Origin: Rhodospirillaceae bacterium UBA1479
GTDB lineage: Bacteria > Pseudomonadota > Alphaproteobacteria > Rhodospirillales > Casp-alpha2
Assembly (NCBI GenBank): GCA_002325375.1
Contig: DCRZ01000006.1
Location: 128,911 to 192,910, forward strand
Direction: 5' to 3'
Length of the DNA: 64,000 nt
The translations under genes and the position numbers were made by a program. This document shows positions 26,723 through 36,205 of the stretch, in pieces (the first letter of the stretch is position 1; the number at the start of each line of letters is the position of its first letter). The notes below the pieces were generated by a model, which had not been told where the DNA came from, did no database searches, and worked only from the letters and a program-made list of their open reading frames with translations.

Positions 26723-27490
26723 ATGGCGGATGCGGGGGCGACGAACGATCAGCCATCCATCGTCATTCTGACCGGCGCCGGCATATCCAAGGAATCGGGG
26801 CTTGCGACCTTCCGCGATGCGGACGGCATCTGGGCGCGTTACCGGATCGAGGACGTGGCCACGCCCGAAGCCTATGCCCGCGATCCGGAACGGGTGCTGG
26901 GTTTCTACAACGCCCGACGCCGGGGGGCCGTGGCCGACGATGTGCGGCCCAACCCGGCGCATGTCGCGCTGGCCCGGCTGGAGGCCGAATGGCCGGGCGA
27001 GGTTCTGATCGTGACCCAGAACATCGACGACCTGCACGAACGCGCCGGATCGAAAAACTTGATCCACATGCATGGCGAATTGCTGAAGGCGCGCTGCACG
27101 GCCTGCGCCGGGGTGCATCCGTGGCGGGCCGACATCACCTTGGACCATGCCTGTCCGGCCTGCGGGTCCCTCGGCACCCTGCGCCCGCATGTGGTGTGGT
27201 TCGGGGAAATGCCGCTTGGCCTGGACGAGATCGAGGATGCCTTGACGGGCTGCGCCCTGTTTCTGTCCATCGGCACGTCGGGCAACGTCTATCCGGCGGC
27301 GGGGTTCGTGCAGCACGTGCGCATGCGGGGCGGGGTTCCGACGGTGGAACTGAACCTGGAGCCGAGCGAGGGTGCGACCCTGTTCGAACACGCCCGCTAC
27401 GGCCCCGCGTCGGAAATCGTGCCGGCCTTCGTCGATGATCTGTTGTCAGGGGGGCTCGCCGCCGCCGGGGCGCGGGCTAGCCTTCGTTGA
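26723..27490 (+). CDS. cobB: NAD-dependent protein deacylase, sirtuin (CobB type)
   Basis: A 255-aa sirtuin. Motifs are GAGIS (18-22), the TQNIDDLHERAG segment with the NAD site, catalytic His117 in HMHGE, and a CxxC...CxxC zinc site (Cys 125, 128, 144, 147). The YNAR pair (Tyr62, Arg65) matches class III sirtuins such as SIRT5, which remove succinyl and malonyl groups as well as acetyl. Acetyl-CoA synthetase, a classic CobB target, is encoded at 2.0-4.0 kb. It overlaps the converging glucosaminidase gene by 14 bp. Confidence 0.94.
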   Translation: MADAGATNDQPSIVILTGAGISKESGLATFRDADGIWARYRIEDVATPEAYARDPERVLGFYNARRRGAVADDVRPNPAHVALARLEAEWPGEVLIVTQNIDDLHERAGSKNLIHMHGELLKARCTACAGVHPWRADITLDHACPACGSLGTLRPHVVWFGEMPLGLDEIEDALTGCALFLSIGTSGNVYPAAGFVQHVRMRGGVPTVELNLEPSEGATLFEHARYGPASEIVPAFVDDLLSGGLAAAGARASLR

Positions 27491-28334
27491 CCAGACGCAC
27501 GCCGTCGAAATCCTCCAGCTTTTCCGCGTCGATGATCTGGTGCAGCAGCTTGCTGTAGGTCTTGGGGATTTCCGAATATTGGGTCAGGCGCGTCGCCAGG
27601 TGCCGCGCGTCCGGGTCGCGGCCCTGGGCGCGCATCTCAAGGCGCGCCTGGCGGAATTCCAGATAGGCCGGATGGGTGTTCAGGTTCAGCATGTAATGGC
27701 CCATGCCCTCGCTCAGGTCGGGATACTTGACGACCTTGAAGCCGTCGGCCTTTTCCGGCTCCAGCCCCGGGGTGTCCGGGTTGTAGGTGCGGATGCCGAA
27801 CAGGTTGTTGGCGTCGCGCGCGAACCGCGAGGTGCCCCAGCCGCTTTCCAGCGCCGCCTGGGCCAACACCATGGAGGCGGGGATGACGTCGATCCGCCGG
27901 CGCAGGGTGGCAATGTCGCCGGGCGTTACCTGGTATTTTTCCCAGATGTATTCGGGCACGTCCTTGGCCGAGCCGGCGGCGTGGCGGCGCTCGCCTCGGA
28001 TGCGGGCGTTTTCGCGGGCGACCAGGGGCAGGGCGATCTTGAGGAAGGCCTGTTTCTTGGCCTCAAGGTCGAGTGCGTCCAGGTCGGTCACGATGCGGGC
28101 CGCGAATACGGGTGGCACCACGCCGGTCCGGCGGACCTTGTCCAGGGACACGGCATGCAGGGGATCATGGGCCAGGGCAGCCACGGCGCGGGTCTTGCCC
28201 ATGGCTTCCTGCCGCAGGTCGCGGTCGGTCATGTCGAAGACGATCCCGGCGCCGGCCAGAAGGACGGCGGCAAGGCCCGCCGTGGCGGTCCAACGCGCCG
28301 GGGTCAGGCGCTGCAGGCATGCGGTCATGTTCAT
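27477..28334 (-). CDS. Bax-like glucosaminidase domain protein
   Basis: A 285-aa protein with an N-terminal membrane anchor or uncleaved signal (about 12-33, WTATAGLAAVLLAGAGIVF) and a C-terminal glucosaminidase (GH73-like) domain. The catalytic Glu is in QAALESGWGTSRFA, followed by NNLFGI, both typical of E. coli Bax-type and FlgJ-like peptidoglycan hydrolases. It should act on cell-wall glycan in the periplasm. ATG 28334 is chosen because sequence before it lacks protein character. Its 3' end overlaps cobB by 14 bp, tail to tail. Confidence 0.9.
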   Translation of the reverse strand: MNMTACLQRLTPARWTATAGLAAVLLAGAGIVFDMTDRDLRQEAMGKTRAVAALAHDPLHAVSLDKVRRTGVVPPVFAARIVTDLDALDLEAKKQAFLKIALPLVARENARIRGERRHAAGSAKDVPEYIWEKYQVTPGDIATLRRRIDVIPASMVLAQAALESGWGTSRFARDANNLFGIRTYNPDTPGLEPEKADGFKVVKYPDLSEGMGHYMLNLNTHPAYLEFRQARLEMRAQGRDPDARHLATRLTQYSEIPKTYSKLLHQIIDAEKLEDFDGVRLVNEG

Positions 28335-28541
28335 CACTTTTCGTTGCCGGTGCGGCCGTGTGGCCAAGATGTGGTCAGCCCCGGGGCGTTGCAAGGCCTT
28401 ATCGGCATTGCCCCTTGGGGCCACCCTTTCAATGATGCCGCCCTGAATGCCCCGCAAGGGGGACGACATCAGGGCGGCATTGCGACCATTCCATGGCAAC
28501 TTGTAACAGAAAGCGGCTGCTGCTTGTCGTCGGTCGCCGTC

Positions 28542-28988
28542 TTATCGGCCGCCGCAGGGCGGCAGGGACAGCAGATAGGCGACAAGGTCGCGGCGCTCCC
28601 GCGCGTCCTTGATGCCGTCGTAGGTCATGGTGGTGCCGGGCACGACTCCCAACGGGTCGGTCAGAAACCGGTCGAGGGTCTGCCTGTTCCAGGTGAACCC
28701 CGTGGCCCGCATGGCATCGGAATATTCGAACCCGGGCATGCTTCCGGCTTGCCGGCCCTTGAGCCCGCAATGGCGCGGGCCGACCCGGTCATGGGCGACG
28801 GCATGACAGGCCAGACAGCGGTCGTAAATCTGTTTGCCGTGGGCGGGGTCCGGGGCAGCGGCGGCCTGTGCCGGGACCGCGGCGATGATTGCGGCCGCCG
28901 CCAGCGGCCCGGCCCAGGCCCGGCGAAGGGCGGCCCCCTTTCGGGGGCCGCCGCCGGCTGCGCCGAAGGGGGTGCGGCGCGCGGGCAT
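28542..28988 (-). CDS. Class I c-type cytochrome
   Basis: A 148-aa secreted cytochrome c. The signal peptide has RRAWAGPLAAAAIIAAVPAQA; the haem motif is CLACH (58-62) and the axial Met is in GTTMTYDG (about 122), as in cytochrome c2/c550 proteins. It probably transfers electrons in the periplasm. Its ATG overlaps the ferritin-like gene's stop as TAATG, so the two are translationally coupled. It is the last gene of the sigma factor/ferritin-like/cytochrome c set. Confidence 0.92.
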   Translation of the reverse strand: MPARRTPFGAAGGGPRKGAALRRAWAGPLAAAAIIAAVPAQAAAAPDPAHGKQIYDRCLACHAVAHDRVGPRHCGLKGRQAGSMPGFEYSDAMRATGFTWNRQTLDRFLTDPLGVVPGTTMTYDGIKDARERRDLVAYLLSLPPCGGR

Positions 28989-29590
28989 TACGACACGAAG
29001 GCCACGGGAACGGGGTTCTGGCCCAGGGCGTTGCGCAATACCGCCCAATGCATGGCCTCGTCACCGAGGATGCTTGCCGCCGCCTTGGCCAGATCGCGGT
29101 TCTGGAACAAGGGCACGGCGCCCAGATAGGCGCTGACCGCGCCCTTTTCCAGGCCGGCGGCGAAGCCCAGCACGTCGTTCTGGGACTTCAACTGGTCGAC
29201 CGGGAAGTCATAGGTCTTTTTCGCATCCACGGGCCTCCCGCCGAGCGAGCGCACGGTCTTGGCCAGAAGATCCGCGTGTTCCTTGTGGTGGCCCTGGAAC
29301 TGCACGGCAAGGTCCAGAACCGGCTTCCGCAGCAAGCCGCTTTCGGCCCCCACCTGATAGGCGGCGATGGCTTCCAGCTCGGCCCCGAGGGCCGTGTTCA
29401 GGATCGAGACGTCGGCGGCGCTGGCGCTGCTGCCGGCAGCAGCACTTTCGCAGCCGGCAAGCATGGCGACGGCGGCGGCCGACAGGGTCAGGGTGCCGGC
29501 GCCGCGCAGAAAGCTGCGGCGGGGCAGGATCAGGCCGTTGTCTTCAGCCGGAAGGTCCGGGGCCTGAAAGTCGGGTTGGGTATCGGTCAT
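28988..29590 (-). CDS. Tat-exported ferritin-like domain lipoprotein
   Basis: A 200-aa protein. The N-terminus carries a twin-arginine motif RRSFLRGAG (about 24-32), a hydrophobic stretch and a lipobox LAGC (about 44-47), suggesting a Tat-exported, lipid-anchored protein. The mature part is a four-helix ferritin-like domain with Glu and His in helices (ELEAIAAYQ, GHHKEHADLL, DEAMHW), compatible with a di-iron site. A Tat signal fits export of a folded metalloprotein. It is coupled to the cytochrome c gene and follows the ECF sigma gene by 102 bp. Enzymatic role unknown. Confidence 0.85.
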   Translation of the reverse strand: MTDTQPDFQAPDLPAEDNGLILPRRSFLRGAGTLTLSAAAVAMLAGCESAAAGSSASAADVSILNTALGAELEAIAAYQVGAESGLLRKPVLDLAVQFQGHHKEHADLLAKTVRSLGGRPVDAKKTYDFPVDQLKSQNDVLGFAAGLEKGAVSAYLGAVPLFQNRDLAKAAASILGDEAMHWAVLRNALGQNPVPVAFVS

Positions 29591-29692
29591 GGTGGTCTCC
29601 TTTTGGTTTGGTTGGGGGGTGATGGAACCTGGGCAAAGGGGTGGCGTTGACGCCCGAGGGGGCGCCTGGATCTCAGGAAAGTTTGTGAGGGG

Positions 29693-30391
29693 TCAGTCGG
29701 GTGAGGGCGTCAGGCGGTCGAGAACCCCGTTGACGATGCGGTCGCAGCGCGCGCCGGCGAAGGGATGGACGTCCTGCAGGGCGCTGCCGGCATCCCGGTC
29801 GAGCAGATCGCGCAGCCGCGCCCGGGCCCGGTGGAACCGGGTGCGAACCGTCGATGGCGGAATGTCCAGCATGTCGGCCGTTTCATCGACGGAAAATTCC
29901 TCGATCCCGCGCAGGACGAAGACCGCCCGGAAGTCTTCCGGCAACCGGGCGATGGCGACTTCGAGATAGCGGCGGATCTGATCCCGCGCCGCGTCCTGTT
30001 CCGGCGTGGTGGCCTGGGCCACCAGCCCGCCCGACGGACGCAGGTGGGCGGCCATGGAAATCACGTTTTCCATCGTATCCAATTGTTCGGTCATGCGGGT
30101 TTTCCTGCCGCGGTTGTAAACTTCGTGGAGGGCGATCTTGACCAGCCAGGTCGACAGCCGGGCCCGCCCGTCGAACCGGTCGATCGCCCGGAACGCCTTG
30201 ATGTAGGTTTCCTGAATGACGTCTTCGGCGTCCGCGTCGCCGGGCACCAGATTGCGGACAAAGCGGTACAGCAGCCGGTTATGGGCGCGCATGATGGCCT
30301 CGAACGCCGTGTGGTCGCCGGTGCGGGCCTGGTCGATGACGGCCGCCGTCATCGTGACGTCTTTGTGAACGGGCTTCTTGGCGCTGTGCAT
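29693..30391 (-). CDS. ECF-type RNA polymerase sigma factor
   Basis: A 232-aa sigma-70 family factor with only regions 2 and 4. Region 2 is about 20-95 (LYRFVRNLVPGDADAEDVIQETYIKAF, then RLSTWLVKIALHEVYN), and region 4 is about 140-195 (LPEDFRAVFVLRGIEEFSVDETADML, then PPSTVRTRFHRARARL, the -35-binding helix). Region 1 is absent. The C-terminal extension (DVHPFAGARCDRIVNGVL) contains a Cys. ATG 30391 has GGACGAA about 6 nt upstream. No anti-sigma gene is adjacent. A candidate ECF promoter lies at 30432-30457, so it may control itself and the ferritin-like/cytochrome genes downstream. Confidence 0.93.
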   Translation of the reverse strand: MHSAKKPVHKDVTMTAAVIDQARTGDHTAFEAIMRAHNRLLYRFVRNLVPGDADAEDVIQETYIKAFRAIDRFDGRARLSTWLVKIALHEVYNRGRKTRMTEQLDTMENVISMAAHLRPSGGLVAQATTPEQDAARDQIRRYLEVAIARLPEDFRAVFVLRGIEEFSVDETADMLDIPPSTVRTRFHRARARLRDLLDRDAGSALQDVHPFAGARCDRIVNGVLDRLTPSPD

Positions 30392-30431
30392 TGAATTTCG
30401 TCCTCAGGCGGTTAACGATGTCTGGTCATTG

Positions 30432-30457
30432 GACGCGGCCGGCGGCGAAAATGTTCC
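30432..30457 (-). promoter_or_regulatory. Candidate ECF-type promoter of the sigma factor gene
   Basis: On the minus strand GGAAC (plus 30453-30457) is followed after 17 bp by CGTC (plus 30432-30435), about 40 bp before the sigma gene start. This resembles alphaproteobacterial ECF promoters (GGAAC, 16-17 bp, cGTT) and suggests autoregulation. Confidence 0.5.
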
Positions 30458-30533
30458 CGCCTTTTTTCAGATCATGCGTGACGCCCCGGATCGCAATGAC
30501 ATTTATCCGCCGCAACGGTGCGGGAGGGCCGCC

Positions 30534-31124
30534 ATGGGATCGGAAAATCTGGAAACGGTGTTAAAGCGCGCCCGCGCCTGCACCACCTGCGCGGACCATC
30601 TGCCGCTGGGCCCCCGGCCCGTGGTGCGCATGGCGCCCTCGGCGCGGGTGCTGCTGATCGGCCAGGCGCCGGGCACCAAGGTCCATGCCTCGGGCGTGCC
30701 CTGGGACGATAAATCCGGGGAACGGCTGCGCGACTGGCTGGCCGTCGAACCCGACGTGTTTTATGACGAATCCCGCATCGCCATCATGCCCATGGGGTTC
30801 TGTTATCCGGGGCGGGCCCCCAAGGGCGGCGACAATCCGCCGCGCCCGGAATGCGCGCCGCAATGGCACGCAGCCCTGCGCGCCCTGCTGCCCGAGGTGA
30901 AACTCACCCTGCTGATCGGCACCTACGCTCAGAAATACCACCTGGGCAGCCGCGCCCCCGCGACCATGACGGAAACGGTCGCCCGCTGGCGGGATTTCCT
31001 GCCGGATTATCTGCCGACCCCCCATCCCAGTTGGCGCACCACTCATTGGATGAAAAAGAATCCCTGGTTCGAATCGGACCTGTTGCCGGACCTCCGGCGC
31101 GTTGTGGCCAAGGCCCTGGCCTGA
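30534..31124 (+). CDS. Uracil-DNA glycosylase family protein
   Basis: A 196-aa protein of the UDG superfamily. Motif A is IGQAPGTKVH and motif B is in TPHPSWR. Four cysteines (CTTC near residues 14-17, and FCYPG ... PECAPQW) are spaced as in [4Fe-4S] UDGs of families 4/5, so a cluster is likely. It might excise uracil from DNA or belong to a related, less-defined branch. ATG 30534 has GGGAGG about 6 nt upstream, which outweighs the longer open frame overlapping the sigma gene start. Divergent from the ECF sigma gene. Confidence 0.86.
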   Translation: MGSENLETVLKRARACTTCADHLPLGPRPVVRMAPSARVLLIGQAPGTKVHASGVPWDDKSGERLRDWLAVEPDVFYDESRIAIMPMGFCYPGRAPKGGDNPPRPECAPQWHAALRALLPEVKLTLLIGTYAQKYHLGSRAPATMTETVARWRDFLPDYLPTPHPSWRTTHWMKKNPWFESDLLPDLRRVVAKALA

Positions 31125-31192
31125 TCTCCGGCCCTTGCGTCCCGGCCCCGCGCCGGGTCGGGCCTTGACGTCGGGCATCGAGGGCGCGATGC

Positions 31193-32680
31193 TTGGTCGA
31201 TAAGCATATCCGCTTGAGCTTGTTTTGCGGATGCGCCGGGGAACGGGACGGGGATCCCTTGGAACACATCGCCGCATCGGACATTCTGCGCCGCCTGGAA
31301 TTCGACAATCCCTGGTGGGCTTTCCGCTCGGGCACGCGGGTGCGCTTCCGCCACCCGCCGCAGCGGGGGTTTGCCCGTGATTTCGCGGCCCGGGCCCTTG
31401 ATGCCGGGCTCGACGTGCCGCTGATCGCCGCCGGCCCGCCGGGGGCCGGCAAAACCATCGTTCTGCGCCAGGCCCTGGCCGCCGTGGTCCGCGCCGGGGT
31501 GTCGCCCATGCGCATCGCCTATCTGTCCTTGGGCGCGCCGGTGTTTTCCGGCGAGGATCTGGCGGCGCTGGCCGACCGGGTGCTCGACCGTTTCGCCTAC
31601 GGCCGCGACGAAAAGGTGTTCCTGTTCCTGGATGATCTGGATTACGTCGCCGACGGGGTCGGGCAGTTGGCGGCCCTGCAATCGCGTCTGCCCAATGCGC
31701 GGCTGATCGCCGGCCTGTCTTCGGGCGCTCCCCGCCTGACCCCCGGGCGGGCCGACATTGACGGCGACGGCGGGACCGGCGCCGTCGAAGTCCGCATCCT
31801 GCCGCCGCTCAGCTTCGCCGAATTCATGGGGTTCCGGCGCACGGACGCGGGCGGCGTGCTGCCCGAGGCGGGATCGTCGCTGCCGCTCGACGCGGGGCGG
31901 ATTGTGGCCCTCAACGACGAATTCGCGCGTTATGTCTCCTTCGGCGGCTTTCCGTCCGGCATCGCCGCCAAGCGCGAGGACGAGGCCCCCCCGGCCCTGG
32001 TCCGGGACGCCCTGCTGCATGATGTCCTGCACCGGGATCTCGCCGCCTTCGCCGGCGTGATCGAGCCGCGCGAACTGGGCCGCCTATTCGCGGTCCTGGC
32101 CCGCAATACGGGCGGTGAGGCGGCGATCGAGGATCTGGCCAAGGCCACGGGCGTGGCCAAGAACACGCTGCGCAAATATCTCGATTTCCTGGAGGGCGCG
32201 TTCCTGATCCGCCGGGTGCCGCGCCTCAACCGCGACGGCCGGCCGTTCCAGCGCCAGGTGCTGTTCAAGGTCTATCTGACCTCGCCGACCCTCTACACCG
32301 CCCTGTTCGGCCCGCTTGCCCCCGACAGCCCGGATTATGCCCGGCTGGTGGAAACAGCGGTCGTTTCGCAATGCTTTGCCACGGGCCTGGCCGACCGTCT
32401 GGCCTATGCCAGTTGGAAGGGCGGCATGGTCGATCTGGTCCTGCTCGACAAGCCGGACGGAAGGCCGGACCAATTGTTCCAGTTCGACTGGTCGGGGGCC
32501 GTCACGGCCTCGGACAACGGCCCGGACACCATGGTCAATTTCGCCGTCCGCACCAATCCGGACGCGCGCATGACGCTGTTGACCCGGGACCGGGGCGGTC
32601 CGGCGCGGCGCGGCGGGCTTGACCTGACCCTGGTGCCGGCGGCGCTCTACGCCTATTGGCTGGGTACGCGGAAAGGATAG
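31193..32680 (+). CDS. AAA_14/DUF4143 family ATPase
   Basis: About 495 aa. Walker A is GPPGAGKT (81-88) and Walker B is VFLFLDDLD (142-150). Then come the family's LPPLSFAEFMGFR segment, YVSFGGFPSGI, LHRDLAAFAG and a winged helix ATGVAKNTLRKYLDFLEGAFLIRRV, followed by a C-terminal DUF4143-like domain. Function of the family is unknown; many members are proposed in stress or toxin-antitoxin-like roles. The start is uncertain: TTG 31193 has GAGGG about 8 nt upstream, while TTG 31259 is also possible. It follows the UDG gene by 68 bp; its stop directly abuts the LysR gene's stop. Confidence 0.85.
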   Translation: MVDKHIRLSLFCGCAGERDGDPLEHIAASDILRRLEFDNPWWAFRSGTRVRFRHPPQRGFARDFAARALDAGLDVPLIAAGPPGAGKTIVLRQALAAVVRAGVSPMRIAYLSLGAPVFSGEDLAALADRVLDRFAYGRDEKVFLFLDDLDYVADGVGQLAALQSRLPNARLIAGLSSGAPRLTPGRADIDGDGGTGAVEVRILPPLSFAEFMGFRRTDAGGVLPEAGSSLPLDAGRIVALNDEFARYVSFGGFPSGIAAKREDEAPPALVRDALLHDVLHRDLAAFAGVIEPRELGRLFAVLARNTGGEAAIEDLAKATGVAKNTLRKYLDFLEGAFLIRRVPRLNRDGRPFQRQVLFKVYLTSPTLYTALFGPLAPDSPDYARLVETAVVSQCFATGLADRLAYASWKGGMVDLVLLDKPDGRPDQLFQFDWSGAVTASDNGPDTMVNFAVRTNPDARMTLLTRDRGGPARRGGLDLTLVPAALYAYWLGTRKG

Positions 32681-33580
32681 TCAGCGGCCGGCGGCGGCCT
32701 CGGCCAGCAGCCAGTCGCGGAATGCCTTCACCGGCGCTTCGTCGCGGCGCGCCTTGCGGGACACGAAATAGCATCCTTCCCCGCGCAAAAGGTCGCGCCG
32801 GAACGGGGCGGCCAGGCGCCCGGATTCCAACGCGTCGCGCACCTGGGCTTCGCGGGTGATGGCGATGCCCATGCCCGCCTCGGCGGCGTCCAATGCCATG
32901 GTCGTCAGATCGAACGTCTGACCCTGATCGGGATCGACGGCCGATGCCGGCACCCCCGCCGCCGTCAGCCAGCGCGCCCAGTCGCCGCGCCGGTGATAGG
33001 TGTGCAGCAGGGTGTGGCGGGCCAAGTCGCGGGGATCGGCGAGCGGCCGGTCGCCCACCAGCAGGCGCGGATGGCACACGGGGAACACGTCCTCCATGAA
33101 CAGAAGGTCCGCCGTCATGCCGGGCCAGGCGCCGGCGCCGAACTGGATCGCCGCGTAGACGTCGTCGCGCCCGAAATCGAGGGGCCGGGCACTGGTCGCG
33201 ATATGCACGGAAATGCCGGGATGCAGGGCCTGAAATCGGCCCAGCCGCGGCACCAGCCAACGGATCGCGAAGGTCGGGGTGACATGGATGTGCAGTTCCG
33301 TCGACGCCTGGTTGCGTGACAGGGCGCGGCAAGCCAGGTTGATCTGGCCGAAGGCGTCGCCCAACTGCTGGGCCAGGCGCTCGCCCTCGAAGGTCAGGCG
33401 GCGCGCGCCGCCCTCGACCTGGAACAGGCGAATGCCGAGCCAGTCTTCCAGGTTCTTGACCTGATGGCCGACCGCCGAGGGCGTCACGCAAAGCTCGTCC
33501 GCCGCCCGCGCCAGGGTGCCGAGACGGGCCGTGACCTCGAAGGCGCGCAGCGCGTTGAGGGGCGGAATGGGATGCGCCAT
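32681..33580 (-). CDS. LysR family regulator (GcvA-like)
   Basis: A 299-aa LysR-type regulator: N-terminal winged HTH (about 6-65, PPLNALRAFEVTARLGTLARAADELCVTPSAVGHQVKNLE) and a substrate-binding effector domain (about 90-295). The PPLNALRAFE start is typical of the GcvA branch. ATG 33580 is preferred to the upstream TTG. It is divergent from the TauD-type dioxygenase gene, with a 134-bp shared region, so it probably controls that operon. The effector is unknown. Confidence 0.93.
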   Translation of the reverse strand: MAHPIPPLNALRAFEVTARLGTLARAADELCVTPSAVGHQVKNLEDWLGIRLFQVEGGARRLTFEGERLAQQLGDAFGQINLACRALSRNQASTELHIHVTPTFAIRWLVPRLGRFQALHPGISVHIATSARPLDFGRDDVYAAIQFGAGAWPGMTADLLFMEDVFPVCHPRLLVGDRPLADPRDLARHTLLHTYHRRGDWARWLTAAGVPASAVDPDQGQTFDLTTMALDAAEAGMGIAITREAQVRDALESGRLAAPFRRDLLRGEGCYFVSRKARRDEAPVKAFRDWLLAEAAAGR

Positions 33581-33620
33581 GGGCGGAGATTTCCTCAAAC
33601 ACCTCGATAGATTTGATCGT

Positions 33621-33648
33621 TTGCCGCGTTTCGGCGGCGGCGTACAAT
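33621..33648 (+). promoter_or_regulatory. Candidate sigma-70 promoter of the TauD-ABM operon
   Basis: TTGCCG (33621-33626), a 16-bp spacer and TACAAT (33643-33648) lie about 65 bp before ATG 33715. A short inverted CGAT/ATCG pair at 33605-33619, just upstream of the -35, could be part of a LysR site. Confidence 0.45.
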
Positions 33649-33714
33649 AGCGTCAAGGACCCGGAATGCAAACGGGCCGGAAAACGACGTAGAAAAACTA
33701 GGGACGCATCCACC

Positions 33715-34578
33715 ATGAACATGACCGTTGAACGGCTCGGGGGCAGTTTCGCCGCCCGGGTTTCCGGGATCGACGCCGGAAATCTCACCAACGCCCAGGC
33801 CGCCGATCTGCATCAGGCCTATCTCGACCACAAGGTGCTGGTCATCGAGGGACAGGACATGTCCGTCGCCCAGTTCGACGCCTTCGGCCAGCTGTTCGGC
33901 GAGACCGTGGAACATCCGGTGAAGAACTTCCTGCACCCCGATTTCCCCAAGGTCATGGTGCTGTCCAATTCGACCCGCCTGGGCAAGCCGCTGGGCGTCA
34001 AGGACGCGGGATCGTTCTGGCATTCGGACCGCTCCTACATGGAGCGCGCGGCCGACGCGACGATCCTGTTCTCCATCGAAATCCCCGACGAAGGCGGCGA
34101 TACCTTCTTCGGCGACATGGAAGCGATCTATGACGCTCTGCCGGACAAGACCAAGGCACGTATCGACGGGCGGCAGTACGTGTCGCAGTACCGCTGGTGC
34201 ACCAACCGGGGCGATCCGGAATCGCGCTGGAATTTCCTGACCCCGGAAGAAATGGAAACGACCCCGCCGGTCGTCCGCCCCATCGTGCGGACCCATCCGG
34301 AAACCGGGCGCAAGGGCCTGTTCGTGTTCCCGGGGGCGTCCGCCGGGGTCAAGGGCATCGTCGGCATGGACGCCATCGAAAGCGCCGATCTGCTGGACGA
34401 GCTGTTCGACCACATGACGCAACCGGAATTCCATTTCCAGTTCAAATGGAAGGACGCCGGCACCATCGTGCTGTGGGATAACCGCTGCGTCATGCACCGG
34501 GCGACGACCAAGAACCTGCCGCCGGACAAGGTGCGCACCCTGCACCGTATTTCGACGCTCGGCGGCGTGCCCGCCTGA
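33715..34578 (+). CDS. TauD/TfdA family Fe(II)/2-oxoglutarate dioxygenase
   Basis: A 287-aa dioxygenase. The iron facial triad is His103-x-Asp105 (FWHSDRSY) and the distal His (about 261, CVMHRAT), with the 2-oxoglutarate Arg in RTLHRI. Members hydroxylate sulfonates, aryloxyacids or other acids; the substrate here is not known. ATG 33715 has AGGGA upstream. It forms an operon with an ABM-domain gene 27 bp downstream and is divergent from a GcvA-like LysR gene, which suggests an inducible catabolic step. Confidence 0.92.
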   Translation: MNMTVERLGGSFAARVSGIDAGNLTNAQAADLHQAYLDHKVLVIEGQDMSVAQFDAFGQLFGETVEHPVKNFLHPDFPKVMVLSNSTRLGKPLGVKDAGSFWHSDRSYMERAADATILFSIEIPDEGGDTFFGDMEAIYDALPDKTKARIDGRQYVSQYRWCTNRGDPESRWNFLTPEEMETTPPVVRPIVRTHPETGRKGLFVFPGASAGVKGIVGMDAIESADLLDELFDHMTQPEFHFQFKWKDAGTIVLWDNRCVMHRATTKNLPPDKVRTLHRISTLGGVPA

Positions 34579-34605
34579 TCCCCTTTCGGACCGGAGACAA
34601 AGAAC

Positions 34606-34899
34606 ATGAGCGGCAAGATCGCCCTGATGGTGGAATTCGGCGTCAAGCCAGCGCGGCGGGATGATTTCCTCGCCCTCATGCGGTCCCACGCCAGGATGAC
34701 CCTGGACTCGGAGCCGGGGTGTGAGCAGTTCGACGTGCTCGACCCCACGGAAGCCAGCGACAGCGTCTTTCTGTACGAGCTCTATACCGATACGGCGGCG
34801 GTCGACGCGCATATGAATTCGGCGCTGCTGGCGGCCACGCGCGGCAGCTACGACGACATGATCACGTCGAAACGCGTGGTTTGGTGCAAGGTGACGTAA
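34606..34899 (+). CDS. Antibiotic biosynthesis monooxygenase (ABM) domain protein
   Basis: A 97-aa ferredoxin-like ABM protein. It has the dimeric alpha+beta barrel pattern: KIALMVEFGVKP, then EPGCEQFDVLDP and VFLYELYTDTAAVDAHMNS. Relatives include YgiN quinol monooxygenase and LsrG. It has a good GGAG ribosome site before ATG 34606. Directly follows the TauD-type gene, so it may process that enzyme's product. A strong terminator follows. Confidence 0.9.
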   Translation: MSGKIALMVEFGVKPARRDDFLALMRSHARMTLDSEPGCEQFDVLDPTEASDSVFLYELYTDTAAVDAHMNSALLAATRGSYDDMITSKRVVWCKVT

Positions 34900-34923
34900 G
34901 ACCACCGGCCAAGGCAAAACGAA

Positions 34924-34957
34924 ACGCCCCGGCCAGGAATGGCCGGGGCGTCTTTTT
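34924..34957. terminator. Strong Rho-independent terminator, bidirectional
   Basis: A perfect 12-bp stem (ACGCCCCGGCCA 34924-34935 with TGGCCGGGGCGT 34940-34951) and a GGAA tetraloop are followed by CTTTTT. The other side has A-rich sequence, so it may also end argG on the minus strand. Confidence 0.92.
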
Positions 34958-34996
34958 ATGCGTATGCGGCATCCGTGGCGGGCCGGAGCGTCGGCG

Positions 34997-36205
<1,209 letters not shown>

